Below, piece by piece: positions 43,156-49,778 of a DNA stretch of 64,000 bases. The translations under genes were made by a program, and so were the position numbers. Position 1 is the first letter of the stretch, and each line of letters starts with the position of its first letter. The stretch comes from Actinacidiphila fildesensis (GTDB taxonomy: Bacteria > Actinomycetota > Actinomycetes > Streptomycetales > Streptomycetaceae), in the NCBI RefSeq assembly GCF_042652185.1, contig NZ_JBHSIX010000018.1, one strand, 5' to 3'. A model generated the notes under the pieces. It was not told where the DNA came from. It did not search any database and saw nothing but the letters and a program-made list of their open reading frames with translations.

Positions 43156-44865
43156 ATGTCCGACCCACGAGACCCCAGACGGTCAGAACCCGAGTGGTCC
43201 CTTCCCGGCTACCGCGCGCTGCGCGTCCTGGGAGAGGGCGGCAGCGGCAAAGTGGTGCACGCGGTCGATGAGCGCAGCGGCGCCGAGGTCGCGATCAAGT
43301 ACCTCAACGAGGAGAGCCGGGCGCGGCCCGGCCTCCTCCGCAGCTTCCGCGACGAGGCCCAGCTCCTGCGGCAGCTGGACTCCCCGCACGTGGTGCGCGT
43401 CCACGACTACGTGGAGACCGCCGAAGGCGCGGCGATCGTCATGGAGCTCATCGAGGGCGTATCGCTGGGGGCGATGCTGCGGGCGAACGGCGCCGCCGTT
43501 CCCGAAGCGGCCCTGTCGGTGCTGAAGGGGTCGCTGCTCGGTCTGGCGGCGGCCCACGCGGCCGGGGTCGTGCACCGCGACTACAAGCCCGGCAACGTGA
43601 TGGTCTCGAACCACGGCGTCTCCACGCTGGTGGACTTCGGCATCGCGGTCCGGCAGGGCGCCGACGCCCCGAGCGCCGGCACACCGCCCTACATGGCACC
43701 CGAGCAGTGGCGCGGTGAGCCGGCGTCACCCGCCACCGATGTCTACGCGGCGACGGCGACGTTCTTCGAATGCCTCACCGGTGAGCGCCCGTACACCGGG
43801 GCGACCATGGCGGAGCTGGCGGTCCAGCACATCACCGCGCCGATTCCGGAGCACCGCGCGCCCGAGGAACTGCGGGCACTGATCGGGCACGGGCTCGCCA
43901 AGAGCGCCGAAGAACGACCGGTGAGCGCCGCCGCCTTCCTCACCGAACTCGAAGCGGCGGCCGGCGCCGCCTACGGCCCGGACTGGGAGCGCCGCGGACG
44001 CCGGGCGCTCGTCGCGATCGTCGCGCTGCTCGCCGCCCTGCTGCCGAGCGCCCTCGGCGACGCCACCGCGCCCCCGCCGCCGACCCCGCCCACCCCGCCC
44101 GCTCCTGGCGCCGGCGCGGGCCTGCCGTTCGGCGGCGGCAAGCCGCGACGGCTGCCGCGCGGACGCGTCGCCGCGCTGGTGGGCGGCAGCGTCGCCCTGC
44201 TGGCCCTCGCGACGGCCGGCACGGTCGTCGCCCTCGCCGGCACCGGCAAGGCCCCGCACCACACCGACGGCCTCTCGGCTCCGCCCTCCGTCACCACACA
44301 GCTCACCGGAACCAGCGAGCCACCCGGCACCACGCCGCCGGGCGGCGCGACGGTCGGCCCGAGCCTCACACCGACGACATCAGCGTCGACGTCCACCACG
44401 CCGACACCGACGGACAGCACGACGGGCCTGACGACCCCGCCCACGACACCGCCGACGACCGCACCGCCGGACCCGCCGACGACGGTTCCGACGACGGCGT
44501 CGACCACTACGTCGAAGCCGCCGCCCCCGGTGGTCAAATCCGCCTCGGTCGACACGTTCGTGGCTACCCGTGGGTCGAACGCGACAGCCTCGTTCTCCAT
44601 CGGCAAGGGCAGCACCGGCACCTTCACCATCACGTTGACGTGGTACGACGCGGACAGCAAAGGCAACCCCGTAGCGACGGACGGACCCTCCGAGACGTTC
44701 ACGTTCAACGGGGAGTACAGCTTCAGCAGGCCCCACACCTTCGACGGCCTCAACTGCAACCGAATGTGGGGTGTGCGGATCTCGACGAAGCCTGCCGCCG
44801 CTGAACAGAGCACCGCCTACCGGTCCATCCCGCGGGGTGCCTGCACTCCCCCACCCGTGGGCTGA
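43156..44865 (+). CDS. Ser/Thr protein kinase with membrane segments and an extracytoplasmic-type C-terminal domain
   Basis: 569 residues from ATG 43156. The kinase domain has VLGEGGSGKVVHAVDE, the Lys in VAIKYL, HRDYKPGN, VDFGIAV and TPPYMAPEQW, all catalytic motifs present. A hydrophobic stretch (ALVAIVALLAALL) at about 295 is followed by a Pro-rich region, a clear membrane helix (LVGGSVALLALATAGTVV) near 350, then a long Thr/Pro-rich linker and a beta-sandwich-like C-terminal domain of about 115 residues (FTITLTWYD). If both hydrophobic segments cross the membrane, the C-terminal domain would be inside the cell, so the topology is uncertain. Substrates are unknown. Confidence 0.9.
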   Translation: MSDPRDPRRSEPEWSLPGYRALRVLGEGGSGKVVHAVDERSGAEVAIKYLNEESRARPGLLRSFRDEAQLLRQLDSPHVVRVHDYVETAEGAAIVMELIEGVSLGAMLRANGAAVPEAALSVLKGSLLGLAAAHAAGVVHRDYKPGNVMVSNHGVSTLVDFGIAVRQGADAPSAGTPPYMAPEQWRGEPASPATDVYAATATFFECLTGERPYTGATMAELAVQHITAPIPEHRAPEELRALIGHGLAKSAEERPVSAAAFLTELEAAAGAAYGPDWERRGRRALVAIVALLAALLPSALGDATAPPPPTPPTPPAPGAGAGLPFGGGKPRRLPRGRVAALVGGSVALLALATAGTVVALAGTGKAPHHTDGLSAPPSVTTQLTGTSEPPGTTPPGGATVGPSLTPTTSASTSTTPTPTDSTTGLTTPPTTPPTTAPPDPPTTVPTTASTTTSKPPPPVVKSASVDTFVATRGSNATASFSIGKGSTGTFTITLTWYDADSKGNPVATDGPSETFTFNGEYSFSRPHTFDGLNCNRMWGVRISTKPAAAEQSTAYRSIPRGACTPPPVG

Positions 44866-44881
44866 CCGCCCAGCGCGAGCG

Positions 44882-46237
44882 TTACGGCACTGGGTTGCGC
44901 GAGTCGTAGCGCGCAAATCTCGGCTGCAGGGCCGCCAGCGTGATGACGACCGCGATGCACGCCAGCCCCCCGCCCACGATGGCGGTGCCCGGGGAGAAGA
45001 GTTCGGCGGCCGATCCGGCGAGGAAGTCGCCCAGGCGGGGGCCGCCCGCGACGACGACGATGAAGACGCCCTGGAGGCGGCCGCGCATGTCGTCGGGGGC
45101 TGCGGCCTGGAGCATGGTGTTGCGGAAGACCATGGAGATGGTGTCGGCGCATCCGGCCAGTGCGAGGAAGACGAGTCCGAGCCACAGGTTGCGGGTGAGG
45201 CCGAAGACGGCGACGGCCGCGCCCCAGCAGGCGACCGAGACCAGGACGGCGAGGCCCTGGCGGTGGATGCGGCCGAGCCAGCCGGAGAAGAGGCCGCCGA
45301 GCAGCGCGCCGACGGCCGGGGCGGCGATGAGCAGGCCTACGGTCTTGGCGTCGCCCGCGAACCAGATGACGGCGATGGCCGGGAAGAGCACGCGCGGCTG
45401 AGCGAGCACCATCGCGGCCATGTCGGTGAAGAACGTCATCCGCAGATTGGGCCGGCCGGCCAGGAAGCGCAGTCCGTCCAGCACCGAGACCCATCCGCGA
45501 CGGGTGCCTGCGGCCGTCGACGCGTCGCGTTCCGGGGTCATCGAGGGCAGGCGCCACATGGCGTAGAGGGAGGCGGAGAAGGTGACCACGTCGATCAGGT
45601 AAGCGGCCTGGTAGCCCCACAGGCCGACGAAGACGCCGCCGAGCATGGGCCCCGCCATCGTGCCCAGGCCACCGGCGAGCGAGGCCAGGGCGTTGGCGGC
45701 GGGTAGCTGCTCCGGCGGGAGCAGGCGCGGGATCATCGAGGAGCGGGCCGGGGAGTTCAGGGCGAAGCAGACGGACTGCAGGGCGACGATCGCGTACAGC
45801 AGCCCGACCTGTCGCAGGTCGAGCAGGGCGGCGCCCGCCAGGACACCGGACAGGACGGTCGCGCCGAGGGCGCTGGCCAGCCCGAGCTTGCGGCGGTCCA
45901 CGGCGTCGGCGATGGCGCCGCCGTAGAGCCCGAATATGACGAGCGGGACCAGGGAGCAGAGGCCCACCAGCCCTACCGAGAAGCTGGACCCGGTGATCGC
46001 GTAGACCTGCAGGGAGACCGCCATCGCGGTCATCTGCTGGCCGATCCAGGAGACCATGTTGCCGAACCACAGCCGGCGGAAGTGCGGGGACTCGCGCAGC
46101 GGCGTCAGATCCGCGAACACACGACCGGCGGTACGGCGGGATATCCCGGCGGGTGGCGGGGTGGCGGCCGTGCCTGATGCGGTCTCCCGGGGTTCCCGGG
46201 GTTCCGCCGAATCGTCGGATCGCTTGCTTCGGAGCAC
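44882..46237 (-). CDS. MFS transporter (EntS-like, MFS_3)
   Basis: 451 residues; I choose GTG 46237, though an upstream ATG 46312 in frame would add 25 residues, and neither has a strong ribosome site. About twelve membrane helices: FRRLWFGNMVSWIGQQ, IFGLYGGAIADAVDRRKL (motif A), FALNSPARSSMIPRLL and GPMLGGVFVGL are typical of MFS_3 exporters. An N-terminal hydrophilic Pro/Ser tail precedes the helices. It probably exports a small lipophilic compound or siderophore. It converges with the kinase gene (16 bases apart). Confidence 0.88.
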   Translation of the reverse strand: MLRSKRSDDSAEPREPRETASGTAATPPPAGISRRTAGRVFADLTPLRESPHFRRLWFGNMVSWIGQQMTAMAVSLQVYAITGSSFSVGLVGLCSLVPLVIFGLYGGAIADAVDRRKLGLASALGATVLSGVLAGAALLDLRQVGLLYAIVALQSVCFALNSPARSSMIPRLLPPEQLPAANALASLAGGLGTMAGPMLGGVFVGLWGYQAAYLIDVVTFSASLYAMWRLPSMTPERDASTAAGTRRGWVSVLDGLRFLAGRPNLRMTFFTDMAAMVLAQPRVLFPAIAVIWFAGDAKTVGLLIAAPAVGALLGGLFSGWLGRIHRQGLAVLVSVACWGAAVAVFGLTRNLWLGLVFLALAGCADTISMVFRNTMLQAAAPDDMRGRLQGVFIVVVAGGPRLGDFLAGSAAELFSPGTAIVGGGLACIAVVITLAALQPRFARYDSRNPVP

Positions 46238-46620
46238 CCGGCACGGTAACAACCGCTCTCCCGGCCCCTGAGCGGCGGGGTCGGACACCTCACGGGTGCC
46301 CAGGGCCCGCAACCCTTGAGGAGCCCTTGAGTGGCGCGCATGTGGACTGGGGTTCTCTTAGGGGTGACCCAGAGAGGAAATCGGCTGGTCGGAACCGTTC
46401 GGCGGGCTTACTCTGAGCGGAACGAACAAGCTCATAGGGCAGCAACCAGCGCCCAGAGCCTGTCCCGGGAAGCGTCCAGTCACCATGGCCGCCCTTCCGG
46501 CTCCGCACCAGGCGCCACCGCGTCCGCACCCGCTCGATACATATGCCCCACCGGGTGTCCGATGCCCGGTCGTAGGCCGCGTCGGCGCATCCGGTTCACT
46601 CGAAATGAATGGAGTGCGCG
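46238..46620. other. Intergenic region with an imperfect hairpin
   Basis: No gene found. CCCTTGAG repeats near 46313-46330 and an imperfect inverted repeat TCTCT...AGAGA (46353-46374, inner GGGGTGACCC) could be an operator or terminator for neighbouring genes; a ribosome site for the following small ORF lies at its end (GGAG at 46611-46614). Confidence 0.4.
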
Positions 46621-46794
46621 GTGACACCCGAGAAGACCAAGCAGCGCAACCAGGCCACGCCGGGACTAGGTGAATGGCCTCCGCCGCTGAAGGAAGTGCG
46701 AAACCTCGACGTCTGGGCCCGGTCCGCGCCGATCAAGCTGGCGGGCTACGAGGACGACGTGGCCGAGTCGCACATCCTGCGGAGCATCGACTAG
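46621..46794 (+). CDS. Unrecognised 57-residue ORF, ends at an amber codon with an open frame beyond
   Basis: The GTG at 46621 has GGAG at 46611-46614, six bases away. It encodes 57 residues: MTPEKTKQRNQATPG, then LGEWPPPLKEVRNLDVW, SAPIKLAGYEDDVAES and HILRSID followed by TAG (46792-46794). Beyond the amber codon the same frame continues IYWIDRIDEFDLADGQPR. A CAG to TAG change (Gln to amber) would explain it. I do not recognise the family. It may be the N-terminal part of an interrupted gene, or a genuine small protein. Codon bias is good up to about 46860, then the 17-bp repeats begin. Confidence 0.5.
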   Translation: MTPEKTKQRNQATPGLGEWPPPLKEVRNLDVWARSAPIKLAGYEDDVAESHILRSID

Positions 46795-46928
46795 ATCTAC
46801 TGGATCGACCGGATCGACGAGTTCGACCTGGCGGACGGACAGCCGCGGTCGCAGGTGGCGTGGGAGCGGATCCCACGCCACCGCCGCATGTGTGGGGCCA
46901 GGAGCGGGCACGGAGCGCGACGCGGGCC

Positions 46929-47013
46929 CGGGACGCAAGCAGGCCCGGGACGGCAGCGGATCCCGGACGGAATCAGGTCCGGGACGGCAGCGGATCCGGG
47001 ACGGCAGCAGGTC
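46929..47013. repeat. Five tandem 17-bp repeats
   Basis: Five consecutive 17-bp units (46929, 46946, 46963, 46980, 46997), consensus CGGGACGGCAGCGGATC, with units 2 and 4 identical and the others differing by a few bases. The period is not a multiple of three, so it does not fit a coding repeat. It could be a protein-binding array or slippage product. Confidence 0.8.
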
Positions 47014-47109
47014 CGGAACAAAAAGGAGCCCCGGCCAGGACGGGGGGACCGGGCCGGGGCAACACGGGGGAAAGGGGCGGTTTCGCGCCACCCTTCGGAC
47101 TTAGTTTAA

Positions 47110-47122
47110 CACTCAATGAGTG
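47110..47122. promoter_or_regulatory. Palindrome CACTCA-A-TGAGTG
   Basis: A perfect 6-bp inverted repeat with a single central base. It lies 3' of the SRPBCC gene and close to the repeat-rich region in an AT-richer patch; the form resembles TetR-type operators, but the regulated gene is unclear. Confidence 0.35.
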
Positions 47123-47190
47123 ATGTTCGACTCCACTGTTTCCTGCAATTCCGCCGCCTGCGGTTCCCCCGCTTCCCGCTCCGGGGGGAT

Positions 47191-47748
47191 CTACGCTCCG
47201 ACGCCGGGCTGGAACACCCGGGCGGCCGGGGCGTAGTCGAACGGCGGCTCGGGAGCCGGCACCGCCGGCTCGGCCGTGCGCACCGCCTCCAGCGCGCGCG
47301 GCGCGGCGTGCAGACCGCCGAGGGCCTCGCAGAGCTTCCGGGCGTCGACCGGCAGGTCCCGCCGCCAGGCCATCGCCACGACCGGCGAGAACAGCGCCAT
47401 CCCGGCCCCCAGCGAGCTGTGCACCGAGAGCCGCACCAGCGTGCCGGCGCCGTACGGCAGCAGGTCGAAGCCGTACTCGGGGACCTGCGTGCCCAGCGGG
47501 CTCCACATGCGCTGGCCCCGGAACACGATGTGCCGGCAGGGCTCGTAGCCCGCGCACACCAGCCGGTGCTCCCGGTGCCGTCCGGGATAGCGGTAGCGGT
47601 ACTCGGCGTTCGCGCCCGGCGGCACGGCATCCCCATCGACCCCGGCCACACCCGAGCTCCACAGCGAAAGATTCCGGGCGTCGGCAAGGAAGTCGAAGAC
47701 CTCTGCGGCCGGCCTCGACACGATCACGCTTGTGGTCACCCTCGGCAT
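47191..47748 (-). CDS. SRPBCC (START/polyketide cyclase-like) protein
   Basis: 185 residues from ATG 47748 (GGGAGG six bases upstream). The fold is suggested by MPRVTTSVIVSRPAAEVFDF, NLSLWSSGVAGV, EYRYRYPGRHREHRLVC and VRLSVHSSLGAGMAL, typical of SRPBCC proteins with a ligand-binding cavity. The C-terminal 50 residues are Ala/Pro-rich and probably disordered. Its ligand is unknown. It has 223 bases to the universal stress gene start, divergent. Confidence 0.8.
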   Translation of the reverse strand: MPRVTTSVIVSRPAAEVFDFLADARNLSLWSSGVAGVDGDAVPPGANAEYRYRYPGRHREHRLVCAGYEPCRHIVFRGQRMWSPLGTQVPEYGFDLLPYGAGTLVRLSVHSSLGAGMALFSPVVAMAWRRDLPVDARKLCEALGGLHAAPRALEAVRTAEPAVPAPEPPFDYAPAARVFQPGVGA

Positions 47749-47971
47749 CGCAAACCTCCCCGTTGCCGGCCGTGCCGGCTTTGGCTGTTGGCTCAGAGAT
47801 GCGGGCGGCACGTCGGCGGCCCGGGAGCCACAGGACTGCAGGTTCTCTCTGGGACTCCTCACCGAAATCCTGCATCCCAAAAGCCCGCGTGTCGTGGCAA
47901 TGCGGCCATTCGGGTGATCAAGGAAGCGGGGGCGCCGAACGGGGCCGTAAGGCGAGGGCTAGCCTCGAGAC

Positions 47972-48433
47972 GTGGTGGACAAGGAACCCGCGCCGTTCGA
48001 GCGCGGAACGGACGGACCCAAGGTCATCGTCGTCGGAGCGGACGGCTCCGATTCCTCGTGGCGGGCGGTGTCCTACGCCGCCGGCCTGGCGCGGCGGCAG
48101 AACGCGCTGCTCGCCGTCGTCTATGTACAGCCGGTCATCGTCACCGGCACACTCCTCGGCGCCCCGGTGGCCGAGGTCACCACCGAGGTCGCCGACGAGC
48201 TGATGGCCGAGATCCGCCGGTCGGCGGAGCGGCTCCAGGGGATATTCGCCGTGCGCTGGGAATTCCACACCGTCCGCGGCGACCCCTACAACGGGCTGGT
48301 CACCGCGGCGGACTCACTGAAGGCCGACGCGGTGGTGGTCGGCGCCTCCGAGCACGCCGGACACCGCATCGTCGGTTCGGTCGCCATCCGGCTGGTCAAG
48401 GCCGGACGCTGGCCGGTCACCGTAGTGCCGTAG
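47972..48433 (+). CDS. Universal stress protein (UspA family)
   Basis: 153 residues from GTG 47972 (GTG 47975 also possible). KVIVVGADGSDSSWRAVSYA at the N-terminus and VVVGASEHAGHRIVGSVA near the end (the nucleotide-binding G-x2-G-x9-G-S pattern) define the family. It is a cytosolic single-domain USP. Its stop overlaps the 3' end of the converging winged-helix gene by 17 bases. It is likely stress-induced, although no promoter is clear. Confidence 0.9.
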   Translation: MVDKEPAPFERGTDGPKVIVVGADGSDSSWRAVSYAAGLARRQNALLAVVYVQPVIVTGTLLGAPVAEVTTEVADELMAEIRRSAERLQGIFAVRWEFHTVRGDPYNGLVTAADSLKADAVVVGASEHAGHRIVGSVAIRLVKAGRWPVTVVP

Positions 48434-49001
48434 CCGCCACCGGTGCGTACTTGTAGCCCACCCGGCGGACGGTCACGATGCTGCCGCGGTGCTCGGCACC
48501 GAGCTTGCGGCGCAGCCGCGCCACATGCACGTCGACGGTACGGCCGTCGCCCACGTGACCGTAGCCCCAGACCGTGGTGACGAGCTGGTCGCGGGAGTGC
48601 ACGCGGTGCGGGTTGGCGACGAGATGGGCGAGGAGTTCGAACTCCAGGTAGGTCAGGTCGAGCGGACGGCCGTCCACCGCTGCCGTACGGCGCTCGGCGT
48701 CGATCCGTACCCGGGCGCCGGGTTCGTGCGCCGGTTCGGGGACCGCCTCCACCGCGACCGGTCCCACTTCCGCGGGAACCAGGACCAGGTAGCCGACCAT
48801 CCGCTGCTGGCCGGGAACGGTCGGCAGTACGTGGCCGGGCGCCGGCATCCAGGTGGCACCGGGCGGCAGGAAGTCGGGGGCGGGCGGGACCTCGTCGGGC
48901 CGTACGGCACGCAGCCGCGAGCGCAGCGGGGTGGTGGTCCCGCCGGACCGCTGCTGGGAGAGGCTGACGGCAGGGAGGTTCAGGGACTGGGTGTTCGACA
49001 T
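48417..49001 (-). CDS. Winged-helix (OmpR-type) transcriptional regulator without receiver domain
   Basis: 194 residues from ATG 49001 with a weak ribosome site. The first 90 residues are Pro-rich and unassigned. The last 100 form a Trans_reg_C winged helix: LDLTYLEFELLAHLVANPHR, QLVTTVWGYGHVGDGR, DVHVARLRRKLGAEHR and VGYKY. No receiver domain or phospho-Asp is seen, so control would be by another route. Such proteins are common in Streptomyces. Convergent with the USP gene (17-base overlap). Confidence 0.88.
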   Translation of the reverse strand: MSNTQSLNLPAVSLSQQRSGGTTTPLRSRLRAVRPDEVPPAPDFLPPGATWMPAPGHVLPTVPGQQRMVGYLVLVPAEVGPVAVEAVPEPAHEPGARVRIDAERRTAAVDGRPLDLTYLEFELLAHLVANPHRVHSRDQLVTTVWGYGHVGDGRTVDVHVARLRRKLGAEHRGSIVTVRRVGYKYAPVAATALR

Positions 49002-49104
49002 GGGTTCGGCTCTTTCGCGCGAGGGGTCGTTGGCTGGACGACGTATTGCGCGGTACCGGAATCCGTACTGCTGACGGCGACGGCCGGAGGCCGTGGTCCG
49101 CAGG

Positions 49105-49233
49105 TCAGCGGGGAGTGCGGGTCCGCGCGGTGATCGCGCGGCAACACTCTCGGTCGAAGTGGTGTCCCTGCCGGGACGGCCAGAAGGGCTCGAGGTCGGT
49201 GCGACCTGTCGCGATGTCAGTGTGGCTGGCCAT
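49105..49233 (-). CDS. Tiny ORF, 42 residues, His/Cys/Trp-bearing (unknown)
   Basis: ATG 49233 encodes MASHTDIATGRTDLEPF, then WPSRQGHHFDRECCRAI and a TARTRTPR tail before TGA. The central block (Trp, paired His, paired Cys) is unlike random high-GC translation, and about 83 percent of codons end in G or C. No strong ribosome site is visible (GGG 5-7 bases upstream). The same strand holds the Pro-rich gene upstream and the winged-helix gene downstream. It could be a leader peptide, a RiPP precursor or a metal-binding peptide. Confidence 0.45.
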   Translation of the reverse strand: MASHTDIATGRTDLEPFWPSRQGHHFDRECCRAITARTRTPR

Positions 49234-49374
49234 GGGCCCTATTGAACCAGAAGCCACGCCCCGCGCGGCAGGGGGATGCCGGCGGAACGTGGATTCCGGT
49301 CATTTCGGGGCCACTACGGGGTCGCTACGGGTGTGTCACACGGCCTCGCGCGGCTCCACGCGCCTCGCAGGACC

Positions 49375-49611
49375 TCACATGGGCAGCGGAGCCGGGTCGG
49401 GCACCGGCTCCGGATGCGGTGTCGGCTCGGGCTGCGGCAGGGGTTCGGGCGACGGCAGCGGCGGGCCGGGCGGCATGGGACCCGGGCCGGGCTGCGGCAC
49501 CGGGCGCGGCACCGGGTCCGGCTGAACGGGGTCCGGGGGCTGCGGCGTCGGTTGCGGATCGGGCACCGGGGGAACGCTCGCCCGGATGACGGTCCGGTCG
49601 GGACAGTCCAT
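49375..49611 (-). CDS. Small proline-rich protein (78 residues)
   Basis: Starts at ATG 49611 with AGGAG six bases upstream (excellent). After MDCPDRTVIRASVPP the sequence is nearly all X-Pro dipeptides (35 Pro of 78), such as PDPVPRPVPQPGPG. No signal peptide or membrane segment is seen. Such rods may act as spacers in surface proteins, but this one has no folded domain attached. It might span the divergent promoter of FUSC. The ribosome site and codon use support a real gene. Confidence 0.65.
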   Translation of the reverse strand: MDCPDRTVIRASVPPVPDPQPTPQPPDPVQPDPVPRPVPQPGPGPMPPGPPLPSPEPLPQPEPTPHPEPVPDPAPLPM

Positions 49612-49778
49612 GGACTTCTCCTTCGCGTCGTGTCGTTGTATCGCTCTGTCGGTTTGTCGTCGTTACCGACGCAGCCGCTGCCCGCGCCTACCCAACGGCC
49701 GGGACGCTACGCACACGTACGCCCGCCCCGTCGACAGGGAAAGCCGGTTCTCCGGCGTTTCCACCTATCCTCTGGATC

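Larger units (their letters stand above)
46795..47190. other. Repeat-rich stretch with possible read-through coding start
   Basis: The first 75 bases may be coding (in frame with the upstream ORF). The rest contains the 17-bp repeats, G-rich runs (GGGGGGACCGGGCCGGGG) and an inverted repeat at 47110-47122. No intact gene is seen. Confidence 0.5.

Noticed and set aside
46973..47875. Minus-strand 300-codon ORF overlapping the SRPBCC gene
   Set aside because: Runs through the 17-bp repeats and out of frame with the SRPBCC domain; Arg/Ala-rich shadow.
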